64,000 nucleotides of DNA from NCBI RefSeq assembly GCF_963678635.1, contig NC_087069.1, positions 15,970,660 to 16,034,659 of the forward strand, given 5' to 3'. Position 1 is the first letter of the stretch; each line of letters starts with the position of its first letter. Made by a program: the position numbers and the translations under genes. This document shows, one piece after another, positions 18,501 to 29,640 of this stretch. The DNA comes from Symsagittifera roscoffensis. Its lineage: Eukaryota; Xenacoelomorpha; Acoela; Convolutidae. The notes beneath the pieces were generated by a model. The model saw only the letters and a program-made list of their open reading frames with translations, did no database searches and had not been told where the DNA came from.

Positions 18501-21105
18501 TGGTGTGACTTGCACCGTTTTATCCAGTAATGAGAGGCTGTTTATGTTCATGCGAGAGAGTTCTTGCTGGACCAGGTTCGAGCGCAGCAGCAAATCCAAA
18601 GGGATCGGGTCCTCTTTTGACAGGATCTTTATCTCGGCTGCTTTCTCCACAGGTAACTCAGGATGTCCTGGAATTGGATGTCCAGACTTATCCAACCATC
18701 TCATTAAGGGAAGCGCTTCATAAGTTTCTTTGTCTAGAAACGAGAATCCCTCCTTTATTTCCGCCTGATTGGCTTGCTTCTGCTCCAACCTTTCATAGAA
18801 CTCAGTTTTCTTGCTGAGGCTATCGGCATTCTGGTGTTTATCGCGCATCCTATGCTCGATTATCATATGGTAGCCATCCAATCTCACTATCCATCTACCA
18901 ATATAACTCTGATCCATCGAGTAGGTTTTCAACCAGGATAACGCCCTGTTGTCCACGCGCAACTTGAAGGGAGCGCTCCCCAAGTATGCACGGTACTTTT
19001 CCACAAATGTGACTACAGCAAACATTTCTGCTTTTGGTGCGCCATATTTCATCTCTGTGTCACTCAGGACCTTGCTGCCGTATGCAATGGGACGGAGAAC
19101 TGTTCTTCCGTTCCATTCTTGCTCTTGATGCAAGATTCCTGAGATGGCCACCACCGATGCATCTGTGTCGAGAACATACATGCCCTTTTCTGTAGGCATG
19201 CCCAGCACTGGCGCTTCGCACAGTTCCCGCTTTATGTTCTCGAAAGCAACTTGTGCCTCCTCGTTCCATTCGAACTTCTTCCCTTTGTTGCGCATCAGCT
19301 TCTGCATCGGATACACTTTGTCCGCATATCCCTTAATGAATTCTCGGTAATAATTGGCAAACCCCAGGAAGCTCATTAGCTGTGTGTCCGTTCTCGGAGC
19401 CTTCCATGTCAGCACAGCCTCTACTGCTTCCGGATCTGGCCTCACACCATGCCTGTCCACCATTCTTCCCAGGTACTTGATTGAATCCCTAAGGATTTCA
19501 CATTTCGATGGTTTGCATTTCAAGCCTGCTCTTTTCATACATCCGAAGACCTCATCGAGCCGATCAATGTGATCCTCTAGGCTCGGTGTCGCTATGACTA
19601 CGTCATCCACGTAGCACATCAAGAGGTTCCCGTACTTTTTGGTCACTCCTGTCAAAGCCTGAGCCATCAGCCTTTGAAAAGGTGCTGTTGCATTGCACAA
19701 GCCGAAGGGCATCCTCTTCCACTGGTACAACCCCAATTCGCACGCGAATCCGGTTTTCTCTCTGTCCTTCTTTCGCAGAGGGACCTGCCAGAAGGCAGAA
19801 CCTAAGATCAATGTGGTGAAGAACTTGGCATCACCAAGTTTAGATAGGCTCTCGTCTATTCGCGGTATCGGGTACGCATATTTGATCGTTACCGCGTTCA
19901 AGTAACGAAAGTCGCAACAAAATCTAAGCTGCCGCCCTTTCTTTTTCGCCATTACTACCCCGCAAGCCCACGGCGATTTCGAGGGTTCTATCATGTCGTA
20001 TTCAAGCAACATTTCTATTTCTGCTCGGCACGCTTCCGATTTCTGCGGCGTCATTCGCCTTGCGCCTTCCCTATGGGGTACGGCGCCTTCTTCTAGTTCG
20101 ATTTCGTGTTCGACGAAATTACAACAACCGATATCCGCCTTATGTTTTGAAAATACATCAGCGTTCCGATTTAGGAGGTCCCGCAATTTTTCGAAATCTC
20201 CCTCACCTATTTTCCCTTTTAAATGTTCTATCTCTGGCAAAACCGGTTTGTCAGACTCCAATTCATATGACGAGGGGCGTTCCGGGAAATTCGAGCAGCT
20301 TGACAAGCCGTCGTCCGTTTCGGATTTCATTGAAAACAATTTATGAATAGATTTTAATTCATCAATTCTCTTTAAAATTTTTTCTTTATTGGCATGATAA
20401 GGACAGTCTTTCACATTATGTTTCTTCAAGTTTTGTTTCTCTTCATAGTCGGTCCTCATCGGCAATGCGTAACCAAGCTTCTTTCCACGCTGGATTGAAA
20501 CCGTGGTGTCCAGTGTGTTCAACAACACACTGACACACAGTCCGTTTCGCGTTACCGAGAAGCTCCGGCCTAAAATCACCGAACTCTGACTATTTGGATT
20601 CGGTACTAAGCAAACCTGTTTACTATCACTTAACGAATTTAAATTTCTCATTCTAAAAATTACTACCACAGCTTGTCCTGGTTGTAATTTTACCTTTCTA
20701 TCCAAAAAAACTGGTACCTTATTCTCGTCTGTTATTATCCTATTAATTGGTTTCTTAACATACTTTCGGTCCGGGTTTCTAATCCGTATTAGACCGTTGT
20801 TCAAGTCAATCATCACGTCAAAGTTCCTGACAAAATCTCTGCCCAAGATGAATTGGTCGGCGTCGTCCAGATTCTCTACCACCAGGAAGCTCATCCAAAG
20901 GTTCCGTCCTCCCATGTGAAGGACCGTCACTGGTGTTCTTCCGGCTACGTAGATAGCTCCTCGATTTGCAGCGGCTAGTCGGAGATTCGTAGGAATCAGA
21001 TCTTCCCGCGTGAAGCCCATTCTTTCCCAGGTCTTTATCGGCATCACACTCACCACCGCGCCTGTGTCCAGAAGCCCTGTGACTCCGATTTTGTTCCGTT
21101 GGTGT
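15547..21105 (-). pseudogene. pol: pol region: protease, reverse transcriptase, RNase H, integrase (Ty3/gypsy order)
   Basis: The pol frame opens near 21105 and overlaps the end of gag by about 55 bases in a different frame, as in families that use ribosomal frameshifting. The protease active site DTGA is at 21057-21068. Reverse transcriptase follows with the YVDD box at 19602-19613 and flanking MPFGLCNATAPFQRLM. RNase H is seen as YVLDTDASVVAISGIL, RVDNRAL and NADSLSKK. After a low-complexity linker with LSGE repeats comes integrase: HHCC zinc finger (SHDQMGHQGS ... CLSC), catalytic core with VVQIDHQ, QSDNGTAF and NGLVERQNR, and a GPY/F-type module (KKWRGPFMI). Domain order fixes it as Ty3/gypsy rather than BEL/Pao or copia. 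The region is broken in roughly three or four places, so this copy probably cannot supply a full Pol. Confidence 0.92.
18042..18185 (-). repeat. Three LSGE/TTGTCCGGGGAG motifs at exact 66-base spacing
   Basis: CTCCCCGGACAA occurs on the plus strand at 18042-18053, 18108-18119 and 18174-18185, each start exactly 66 bases from the next. A fourth copy lies at 15556-15567, at the end of the integrase frame. In the sense frame each gives Leu-Ser-Gly-Glu (YLSGE, NLSGE, VLSGE, ILSGE) with identical codons, while the 18 residues between are unrelated and charged. Either repeated protease cleavage sites or a nucleotide-level signal would explain it. Confidence 0.75.
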
Positions 21106-24100
21106 CAAGCAGGTGTGCTGTCACATCTGCTTCATATCCAATATGTACCGCGTCTTGTTCCATCATGGCGTCATGGCCTATCCTGCGGACTTTGAGTTCC
21201 TCTTCACCCAAATAGATCTGCCCCATTTGGTCATCATCTGTCGTTATGTAAGTCCTGGTGTAAATGCTGATTCCATCCACGTTCAGCATTATTTGATACG
21301 GCCCATAGACCTCCAAGTAGCGTCCATGAAGTTTCTTCATGCGAGGGCCACCCGTCGTTAGTAGTGCTCGCACAGCTCTCGACTCAGTGCGTGGCTCCAC
21401 CTGCCTCAGATAATCTGCATATGTGTCCAGATGCATTAAAGTGAATTCTGATGGTTCAATCAGATTTCTTATTACCTGGTGACCAGCCACTGAGATTATC
21501 GACTGTATCTTCTTTCCTTGCGGCGCCATGCCGAACCTCTTACCGGAGATTACTTTAAGCTTCATATCTAGACTGCTTGGTGTTTTCGTCTCCTCGAACT
21601 CCGTTGCTTCGAAGGTATTCAGTTGCTCCTGAAGCTTTTCATTTTCCAGTTCAAGTTTCACTTTTTGTTCAATCTCTTTCGTCACCAATTCCTGTTGTAC
21701 TCTATTTAGAGCATCCTTTGCGGCTGCCTTATAATCGATCTTGAAGCCATCGGCCGCAGTTGCTGGTTCTGGTTCACGTGCTTCTTCTGTTACCGCTTGC
21801 ATTTTCTTTGCCGCCAGCTCTTGAGGTTTGTCCTTCCTGCGTGCCTCTGCTTCGTTCAAAAGTCGAGCCTTGCTTGCTTTCACTCCTGACAAGGCTTCTT
21901 CATGCCTTGGATGCTTGATGTCTGCCACTGCATCCCAGAATTGTGGACAATCTGATTTAAAATGACCTTCCAAGTTGCAAAAGAAACACCTCGGGTCGAA
22001 TTTCGCAATTACTCCTCTCATGAAATCCTCATGGTCCAACTCTGACGCATCTTCGTCCTCGAGGCTAAAGCCTATTGCTTTCATGCCTTGTTTATAAGCT
22101 GGGCATGCTGACATATGATGGTCTGTTGAACTACAATTAGCACAAGAGCGTCTCTTGTCCATATCGTCCCTCGGCTTGTACCAATTGTTCCCTTGGTTCG
22201 CTGGTCCGTTGTTAAAATTGCCATAATTGTTCTTGTAATATCCAGATCTCGAAGGAGGTTTCAACAATAGATACTCTTTTGATTTGAGCCTCAACTCCTC
22301 CGGTGTTGGCGCATTAGTTGATAGTGGTGTGTAATGCGTTGCTAGCATCGTACGAAGTTCATCGTTTTTCACACCATCGATGAATTTTGAGGCTACGGCC
22401 AGGTTCATCCTTCGGTTTGACTCATCCGGTTGGCTGCGTCTTCTCAGCATTTCCAAATCATCGAGAAACTTGTCTATGGTTTCATCTTCCCGTTGCCTCC
22501 GCTTCTCGAAGCGCATCATCGCCTGGTGCCCCTGCACCCCCGACCCCGATCCGAAACGGTTTAAAAAGATTTCGAAGATTTTCTCTGCAGTGTCACGTTG
22601 ATACTGTTTCTTGGCCATGACACAGTTCAGGGCTGTCCCTTCTAAGTTGCTGGTGAGCGCGCTGCATTCCTGTCTTTCAGACAAGTCCTCTTCCTCGAAA
22701 TGCAGCTTCATTACTTCTATCCAGGTATCAATACAGCCATCAGATTCGTCTTTGTAGCATCTTGGCTTCTTAAAGACTCTTCTGGACTTCTCACTGCGTT
22801 CATTGGTTCTAGATAACCTCGTGAGGAATGTCTCCAGAGACCTGTTCAGGGGTTCAAATGCCGTGGCCATCGCAGTAGCATCCCTTGAGTGTCCCGTTTG
22901 AGTGTCCTCACACCTCGTCGAAGGCTCTGTGTGCGGTGCATCCCTGCAATCCGAATCACCGTGAACACTTCCCGTTTGGCCCACGTGACTCCTCCTTGGG
23001 CTTGCATGCCCCCTGTTGCCGGAATCACTTCTCCCAGTCGCCTGTGCGCCTTGCGTTGGTCGTTCGTTAGAGGTTCGTCTGTTCCCCGTTGAACTTGCTC
23101 TATTGTTCGGGCCCCATGCTCCATTATCCCTTGTGGCATAGCCTGATGAACTGCCCCTGCCTCTAGTGGATCCATACGTCTTCCTCTTTTGATGTTCATT
23201 GAAGTTCACCTTCGGTTCCCTGTTGGGACCTCCCGAATTCGGTTCTCCTTCTTTTGGTCCACTCTTGCTGCTTAGTAGCCCGTCCAACCTATCCATGATA
23301 GCCTGAGTCCGCCTCTCCATCATCGCATCTATCTTTGTGTCAAGAGTCCCAAGAGACTGCTCTTGCTGAATTCTTAACTTCTCCATGTCGGCTCTTAAGC
23401 GTAACTCCCTCTGCTCCGCCTCTCTTGTCATTCGCGACAAATTCCTCGTCATGTGTTCATCCGTTCTCTCTTTCAAGCGTTTTTCGCTCCTGTCAACTTC
23501 TTGTCTGTTGCGGTTTATTTCTTCCCGCAGCCTTTCTCTCTCAATGTGAACTGATCTTTCTATTTCACTCATCCTTATTGACATTTGCTCGTTTTGTTCT
23601 CCTAAACTGTCCACTATGTTGTTTAAGGCTTCCTCTAGTGCTGCCCCGTTATCCACAAGTGGCGTTACTAGTGGTGGTGTAACCCTGTCGGTCCCAGGTA
23701 ATTTCGTGCTTGTCGAGATCCGGGCCTTGAATCTCTGCCTCGACGTCTTCTCATTGTTTGTTTCGGGATCACTTAACGCGTTGCCGAGCCCTCTGGTTCT
23801 ATTCTCACCAGGTTCTGGCTCCGAACTTGCCCTAATCGTGAAGTCTTTTGACTGGCCTGGTGTGTTTGCTTCTTTGCTTATAGTTGTCACCACACCAAAT
23901 TTGTCCGTGGTCCCAGTCTCTCTTCCGACGTGTGCCTCACTCTCTTGGACTGAACTATTGAGGCTGACTTGAGATCCATAGTCCCCTTGCTCCTCTTCAT
24001 CTTCTTCCTCCTGGGACTCACCATCGTTGCCTGCTCCTCCTCTCATGCTGAATGGAAAGATGTTCCCGAAGGTGTTCTTCATTCTTTCTGAGAATGATGA

Positions 24101-24550
24101 TGACGATGTTTTTTTTTCAGTTCCACCTGCCATCATGGTGTTGTCTGTCGCAGATCTTCTCGTTGTCGCTACCTCAGTTGAGATGTCGGACAGTTCCGAC
24201 ATCTCTTCTCGATCCAACGTCCCGGTGGAAGTGGCAAAATCATGGCCTTGTTCTACCGGGGTAGATTCACTCGCCAGCCTTCTGCCTCTCCCTTCCAGTT
24301 CATTTACTTCCTGGTTGTCATTCATGGTATGGTCCGTATTGATCTCCACTTCTAATAGTTCTCTTCGCTCTTCTGAGGTCTTTTGACTTCTCGTTTCAAC
24401 CATTCTGCCTGAAACCGTTCCCCTTTTGTTAGACCGGGATCGCTTGATCCAATCCACAAAAGGATCGGTCATAGTTTTTCTTTGCTTTTCAGGTATGAAT
24501 TTCCTAGAGCTATTACCTCGTTTTGGTATCCTTGACTTGTCTAAACTCAT
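21050..24550 (-). CDS. gag: gag polyprotein, about 1166 residues, two CCHC zinc knuckles
   Basis: Intact frame from an ATG at 24550 (MSLDKSRIPKRGN). The first 300 residues are disordered, rich in Ser, Thr, Glu and Gly. A long coiled coil follows, about residues 303-420 (repeated RLREEINRNRQEVDRSEKRL pattern), then a Gly/Arg/Ser-rich linker. The capsid-like retrotransposon gag domain lies near 590-760 (WIEVMKLHFEEED, then IFEIFLNRFG). Two C-x2-C-x4-H-x4-C zinc knuckles sit at 803-816 (CANC...HHMSAC) and 855-868 (CFFC...HFKSDC) and bind genomic RNA. A second coiled-coil stretch follows before the protease. Gag is about twice the usual Ty3-like length because of the N-terminal extension. It forms the particle shell; its end overlaps the pol frame. 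Confidence 0.92.
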   Translation of the reverse strand: MSLDKSRIPKRGNSSRKFIPEKQRKTMTDPFVDWIKRSRSNKRGTVSGRMVETRSQKTSEERRELLEVEINTDHTMNDNQEVNELEGRGRRLASESTPVEQGHDFATSTGTLDREEMSELSDISTEVATTRRSATDNTMMAGGTEKKTSSSSFSERMKNTFGNIFPFSMRGGAGNDGESQEEEDEEEQGDYGSQVSLNSSVQESEAHVGRETGTTDKFGVVTTISKEANTPGQSKDFTIRASSEPEPGENRTRGLGNALSDPETNNEKTSRQRFKARISTSTKLPGTDRVTPPLVTPLVDNGAALEEALNNIVDSLGEQNEQMSIRMSEIERSVHIERERLREEINRNRQEVDRSEKRLKERTDEHMTRNLSRMTREAEQRELRLRADMEKLRIQQEQSLGTLDTKIDAMMERRTQAIMDRLDGLLSSKSGPKEGEPNSGGPNREPKVNFNEHQKRKTYGSTRGRGSSSGYATRDNGAWGPNNRASSTGNRRTSNERPTQGAQATGRSDSGNRGHASPRRSHVGQTGSVHGDSDCRDAPHTEPSTRCEDTQTGHSRDATAMATAFEPLNRSLETFLTRLSRTNERSEKSRRVFKKPRCYKDESDGCIDTWIEVMKLHFEEEDLSERQECSALTSNLEGTALNCVMAKKQYQRDTAEKIFEIFLNRFGSGSGVQGHQAMMRFEKRRQREDETIDKFLDDLEMLRRRSQPDESNRRMNLAVASKFIDGVKNDELRTMLATHYTPLSTNAPTPEELRLKSKEYLLLKPPSRSGYYKNNYGNFNNGPANQGNNWYKPRDDMDKRRSCANCSSTDHHMSACPAYKQGMKAIGFSLEDEDASELDHEDFMRGVIAKFDPRCFFCNLEGHFKSDCPQFWDAVADIKHPRHEEALSGVKASKARLLNEAEARRKDKPQELAAKKMQAVTEEAREPEPATAADGFKIDYKAAAKDALNRVQQELVTKEIEQKVKLELENEKLQEQLNTFEATEFEETKTPSSLDMKLKVISGKRFGMAPQGKKIQSIISVAGHQVIRNLIEPSEFTLMHLDTYADYLRQVEPRTESRAVRALLTTGGPRMKKLHGRYLEVYGPYQIMLNVDGISIYTRTYITTDDDQMGQIYLGEEELKVRRIGHDAMMEQDAVHIGYEADVTAHLLDTNGTKSESQGFWTQARW

Positions 24551-25334
24551 TCTCTATTTGTCACTTTCCAATGCCTACTCTTAACTCAATTGCTAGAGAC
24601 CTTATAGTTTTATTAACAATAACAATGACACAACACAATAAATTTCACCAGATTCTATTAAATAGTGACCACGAATCCCTGTATGTTATTAGAGTACAGT
24701 TTGTATAAAATTTATTCACACTAATCGTTTATCGGTTCAAAGATTTGGAAACTAGCACAATATGATGTTATCAATCAATTTAAAAGATAGTGTTTTCACT
24801 ACCCAATCAAGCACAATTTACGTTGATTTAAAATCAAAAGCAAAATATATATTGACACAATATGAATGTATATATGATAAAAACAAAAAAAACGTATGTG
24901 TTTTGTACTCTTAGTCTGTCGCAGTACAATAGTCGAACCAGTATTTTAAAGAAAAAGCTTTCCCTGCTTGGTGCTGCACCAAACAGACAAAACTTTGAAG
25001 GCAGTAATTTTCTCAAGTGGGCGTCTATTGCACCCACCGAGTACTGTGTTACCTATCTGCCTTCGGACTGCCCGAGCTAGACCTACTAAAATCCTCAGGG
25101 CAGTCACTTTTCCCAAAAACGTATTATGTCCAATTCACACCAATGAACCACGTTCTTTTTAATTTAGACTTAGTGTCGCGAATATCCGAGTTTGGGCTTG
25201 TTTTGTATTAGTCTTGTTCTTATCGAAAGGCAAGTTACCAGTGCAGTCACTGATACCTAGCCTGTGTCTTAATGACTTAATACCTCTCACTTTTTAGTCT
25301 TTCTTTCGTTCACCTAAGTCCTTAATAAAATAAT

Positions 25335-26964
25335 ACCCCTCCGGATTGGCACAAATAGGACCCTTCCGGATTGTCAGAATATAGACCCCTCCGGATTGGG
25401 ACCCCTCCGAGTTAGTTAATATAAGACCCCTCTGGATTTGGACCCCTCCGAATTAGCAGCTATAAGACCCCTCCGGATTCGGACCCCTCTTGAAAAAACT
25501 TTGACCCCTCCGGTTTGGGAGCCCTCCGATTTTGTGAAAGTAGCTTTTTGGAGATTTCCTTTTTTCAACCTATACCCCTCCGGATACGTTCTCCGATGCA
25601 ATTATGCTTTTTCAATTAACTGGGAAGGGTATGTACTATCTTCCTAGACCCCTCCGGATTGAAGTTAAGGCACTTATTTGACAATTCACACTAACGGTGA
25701 AGGGTCTTATCGCTTGCCTAATTTCGACTCTATTACGGTTGTCTTGCGCCTTCAGCCCTCCCTTTCCGTCTAGAACTGTCCTAAGTTACTTAGTTCAATC
25801 GCTATCAACTTTTGGTAGAGGTCTAAGGGTTTTTCAGAAAAATTTGTAAAACGTGAAGGGTGTACCCCTCCGGATTTGTGTAATTTGCTAAAAACAATCT
25901 CAAAAAATTTTCTCGCTCGCTTTTTCGAGTAATTCTCTTTCCTACTAGTAAGTTCAGCTATTTTATGATCTAATGGTACTAAGATCAACTCGATATGCTC
26001 AGTAGTTCCAAAGTTATTAACCAAAACGTCTTTTTTCCAAATTCAAAAATTTTCTCTCTTATAGGTTCCGCCTAACTTTTTTCGCAAATCTGTTCCTTTC
26101 GATCTAAAAATTATTGATCCGAGCTCAGAAGGCCTATACTCTTCTAGTTCAATGCAAAAGACCCGATCTAAAACGCTTTTGTAGAAAAAATTTGGGAAAA
26201 ACTATGCTACCTGGACCCCTCCGGATTGATGAATCCACCAAATCAAACACGTTAACTTCGATTTCTCTGCAACCCGGAAGGCTTTCGGGTAGCGGGTTTT
26301 AAAACTCGTAGATTCACTAGTGGAGGTTGTCCAAACAACTATTTTTACTGTCCTAACTCAAAAATTTCAAAAAATTTTCTGATTTTATAACGTTTCTTAC
26401 TATCAAAAAATGGGAAAATTTGGTTTTTGGTACCAAACTAGTTCCAACCACTTCCGAACTAAAGTTAACCGGTTCTGCTTATTATAGTAGTGCAGTTACG
26501 ATGTAACACACTAACTTAGCGCTTTTTTCCGTTTCAAAAAATATCGATATCTCAAAAATCGCGACTTGTGGGGGGATCAAAATATCGCAATTTTGACCCT
26601 AAAAACCGGTCAGTTTTTGTTGTTTTTGACTGAAAATCGATATAAGACTATTAATATAGGCTATATAAGTAATAATATTAGGAATACTATACCCCTCCGG
26701 GTTTGTTTATTCTCCGAATTAAGGTGCTTAACTCGGATATTCGCAGTTCGGTGAAGGGTCACTACAGTGCAGCACTGTCGAGCCCCCCACAGATTACTAT
26801 CCTACTTTTTGTACCAAAAGGGATACAAAACTTGTTAACGATACCCAACAGTCGATTGTAGTTGTCGTTGAGCCTCTTCCTGTTGTTCCCTGTACTGCTT
26901 GCCGGATCGGTCTTCACCCAAGACCCTTCCGAATTGAGCGCAAATCAGCTGACCCCTCCGGATT
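25335..26964. repeat. Dispersed array of about 17 GACCCCTCCGGATT motifs
   Basis: Read by eye on the plus strand, good or near matches start at 25335, 25359, 25384, 25400, 25425, 25441, 25466, 25482, 25503, 25519, 25573, 25647, 25863, 26214, 26690, 26922 and 26951. Spacing is irregular, tight (15-40 bases) at 25335-25530 and loose after. One copy lies in each LTR (4335-4348; 27991-28004). The complement form CCGGAAGG also recurs (26275, 27362, 4711). Irregular spacing with a conserved core is the pattern of protein-binding sites rather than of a replication-slippage satellite. Confidence 0.8.
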
Positions 26965-27495
26965 GAGCGCAATTTATCATTAACGTGCTTAAATGCTCAA
27001 ATAACCCTACAGTACAAGCCTCACAAACGGGCCACAAAATTGATCGTAACAATCCTGACTGATATAAATGCCTGTAACAACAATATATCTATCAACAACA
27101 AACGGAGGGTTGAATCACATCTTGTCTGGGGGGATGATTTCTACTGATTTTTTACTTTTTTACTTTTTTTGGTTTTTTCGGTTATTTTTTATGTTTTTTG
27201 TTTTTCTTGGGTACTATACTACTTTTTGTTTGGTTTTACTTATATCTTTAAGTGTTTTTGGTCACCAACCACTCAGGGGACGAGGGGTTCGCGATTCACC
27301 CCACCCTTCCTGGTTCGTGAATTTTCGGTCTTAACTAAGTTAAAAAACTATTCACGGTAATCCGGAAGGCTTCCGCGTTCCGAACTACCCTTCCGCCCCG
27401 GCGGTTTAGGCCTATTAAGGGCGTTAATGTGAGCATCCGCTCGGCGCGGAATGCTCGTTAACGGTTCTGCCGGTCATGATGTTAAAAAAGAATAA

Positions 27496-27510
27496 CACCC
27501 AGGAGCGCCA
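27496..27510 (-). promoter_or_regulatory. Primer-binding site, tRNA-Asn-like
   Basis: Twelve bases inside the 5' LTR the minus strand reads TGGCGCTCCTGGGTG. Its complement, CACCCAGGAGCGCCA, ends in CCA and differs by one base from the 3' end of metazoan tRNA-Asn as I recall it (CACCCGGGAGCGCCA). Position and the leading TGG are right for minus-strand priming. The tRNA assignment is from memory. Confidence 0.7.
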
Positions 27511-27522
27511 TAAAAACATACA

Positions 27523-28955
27523 TGTAACATTCGCCCGGAAGATACATATCGACGGATAACAAAACTAAGTCTTAAGACGACTGGCTAGCGTCTAAACAGA
27601 GCTTTGCATGTTTTTCACCGTCTCTACCAAGCCAGTACTTTTCGGTGGTCTTTTCCAACATCGGGTCGACAAAAACGTTACTGTTCTCCGGCTTCGACCA
27701 GAACGCTCAAATTAACTGAATTACATGCAAAATAGTGAGCTCATGGCTGGGTCTCAGTATCCCCAGACCACGAGGTCACTCCTAAAAACAGGGCTACTAC
27801 TTATTATATTACTATTGTTTTTGTTCAGTAGATAAAAATCATCATCTCCATCGAAGATGGATCAACCCTTTCCCCCCTTATTTCTAGCTCCTCATTCTTG
27901 TCAAAACGAATTAAGATCTTAATTAAATTCAAGTCAGGACATGACGGGATGCTAAAAGTTTATCAGAGTTAATAAAAATCTCCGTCCCGAGACCCTTCCG
28001 GATTCTTGAATCCGCCGAATCAAGCTCCTTAATCTCAAGTTCACGATAACTCGGAAGGCTGGTTTTCACCCTTCACCGTTGTTCGCAACGGCCTTGCAAC
28101 TATTGTAACAGCACAATAGTTGCAACTCGGAACGTCCTCTGCTGTTCTGTAGTTCGTTGTTGCTTTTTAGTCTCGATTTTCGTACTGTTCGCAATCGCAG
28201 ATAAAAGTTGTTCTGTTTTTTCACTCGTTTTCTGCTAAAATGGCCGTTTTTGCATTTCTCAGAAATGTTACGTCATCACTTCGAAAATTTGAAATTTTAA
28301 AATACGGAATATCTTGACCTTCACCGTTTGGCTAAACGTTCCAATAACGTCCTTAATTCTCAAAAACCACCAATCCGGAAGGCTTGCTGCTAAAATTCCG
28401 AATTCTGCAGAGACTGCATTTTGACATTCTGGTCGAATGTCACATACTCCCCGGACAGTCCGGTCAATGTCCTCATTGAATCGCGCAATGTTCATAAAAT
28501 GGTTACAGTGCCATCGAACAGAATTTACAAAATGCACGAAAATACTCTTATCCACGTCATATCAACTCACTGCAGAACATAAATGGCATCATACTACATC
28601 ACTATAGCCTTCAAATTCTTTCATTAATCTGCACATTGAGAATATAACCTAAGATAAAACATGTTTTCTGACTTCCAGTGTCTATGTCCCGATTAAAACT
28701 TTTTCTCTTAGATTTAAAAGATGTTGGCTTGCAGGACAGTCCTGCCAACCAACAAGCTAAAATTATCCTACTATGCTCCTTCCCTTCGGAAATCTTGCTT
28801 GTTTATTGTCCTGAATATTAAAACTAAGAAACTTTGTGGTTAGAAATAACAATGCACCAACCTCCCTCTTCAAGAGATTACTCAAGTCTTTCATATCACC
28901 ACAAAGTGATCAGTTTTCTTAAGTGATTAAAAACAATCATTCAGGCTGGAATATT
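27523..28955 (-). repeat. 5' LTR of the giant element (right copy, outer end probably clipped)
   Basis: Direct repeat of 3867-5298 with about two substitutions and one single-base length difference in 1.43 kb. It should contain the promoter for the whole minus-strand transcript. Similarity stops at 28955 without a TG/CA edge, whereas the left copy can be extended to a TG edge beside a purine tract; the missing 200 or so outer bases would include the far end of U3. No convincing TATA box can be singled out. Confidence 0.9.
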
Positions 28956-29159
28956 ATCAGAAGATTATAAGATTAATCAGATTAACCTCATGTCCCTAAC
29001 TTCAGCGTCCTGGACCTTCCTTAAGGCATTGGTTCTATTCAAGGACCTCTCTTCTCCAGAAAACGAGAAAAAAAGAAAATGATGTTCGCCACATACCAAC
29101 GTTCATCATCCATCCTTCAATTGCAGAAGAAAAGAGATAAAACTCAAAAAGTTCTGTAA
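28956..29159. other. Short unassigned spacer right of the giant element
   Basis: No coding frame or repeat recognised. It separates the clipped LTR from an older, unrelated LTR remnant. Confidence 0.4.
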
Positions 29160-29640
29160 ACCCCGGATGGGTGGAACCTAATCCAAACTACATTTTATTA
29201 TTTATTACTTAGACATTTAATCACTGTAAAGTATTTAATATTAACCAATCACAATCCATCTAACTAACTACCCACTTATTTGTAAGTGCTGAAATTACTT
29301 GTTATTTCAGCACCAGAGAGATTTGAATTTAACATAGAAAATAGTTGACTCTTTCCGAGTACTTCAGCAGCCGCAACAATACCAGTATACTCTAGATCTA
29401 TTGAGCCTAGCAGAGATTAGTTAAACACCCTGAGACTAGTAGTAATAAGAGAAAGATTAGGATCGGTATTAGACTAAGAAGTTGCACGAATCTATCCGGC
29501 CGAAAATAAGATAGCGTGACGAGCAGACGGTGTACCCTATCCGAAATTACTCTATGAGCTAGACCTCCATACCTAACTCAAGACGCCCAAATGTGTTTGT
29601 CGTTGCCTAATTAGCTCGTATGCTAAATTTTATAATAAAT
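29160..29640 (+). repeat. Old LTR remnant related to the 34-64 kb array family
   Basis: This stretch aligns with the last 430 bases or so of the array LTR (about 35900-36326). Shared are the CACTGTAAAGTATTTAAT/CACTATAAAATATTTATT block, CCAATCA, the hairpin GTGCTGAAATTA...ATTTCAGCAC (29286-29313), and a long tract containing GAAGTTGCACGAATC and ATCCGGCCGAAAATAAG. Identity is clearly lower than among the array copies, so it is an older insertion or a sister subfamily, probably a solo or truncated LTR. No internal region follows it. Confidence 0.7.

Larger units (their letters stand above)
24551..27522 (-). other. Untranslated leader of the giant element, about 3 kb
   Basis: Between the 5' LTR and the gag start there is no credible coding frame on either strand. 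The centre (25335-26964) is studded with the GACCCCTCCGGATT motif. A T-rich block on the plus strand (27139-27215), A-rich in the transcript, lies closer to the primer-binding site. A leader this long is unusual for Ty3-like elements and would be expected to hold packaging, splice or transcriptional control signals. Confidence 0.8.
3867..28955 (-). mobile_element. Giant Ty3/gypsy-type LTR retrotransposon with accessory genes, about 25 kb
   Basis: A 1.43-kb sequence is repeated directly at 3867-5298 and 27523-28955 with about three differences, which defines the LTRs and a very recent insertion. Between them, all on the minus strand, lie a primer-binding site, a long leader, gag with two CCHC zinc knuckles, and pol in the Ty3/gypsy order protease, reverse transcriptase, RNase H, integrase. 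Four accessory ORFs then occupy about 10 kb before the 3' LTR: a macro domain, a very large SGNH-domain protein and two orphans. Normal Ty3-like elements are 5-8 kb, so this is unusually large. Gag and the accessory frames look whole; pol appears interrupted in roughly three or four places, so this copy may not be autonomous. The outer end of the right LTR seems clipped. Confidence 0.93.

Noticed and set aside
25335-26964. CRISPR-like or satellite array
   Set aside because: Repeats are about 14 bases, variable and irregularly spaced, within an animal retroelement leader; neither regular spacers nor tandem periodicity is present.
27068-27360. Small hydrophobic plus-strand ORFs near the 5' LTR
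   Set aside because: Hydrophobicity comes from a long T-rich tract (27139-27250), which is A-rich on the sense strand; no other support.
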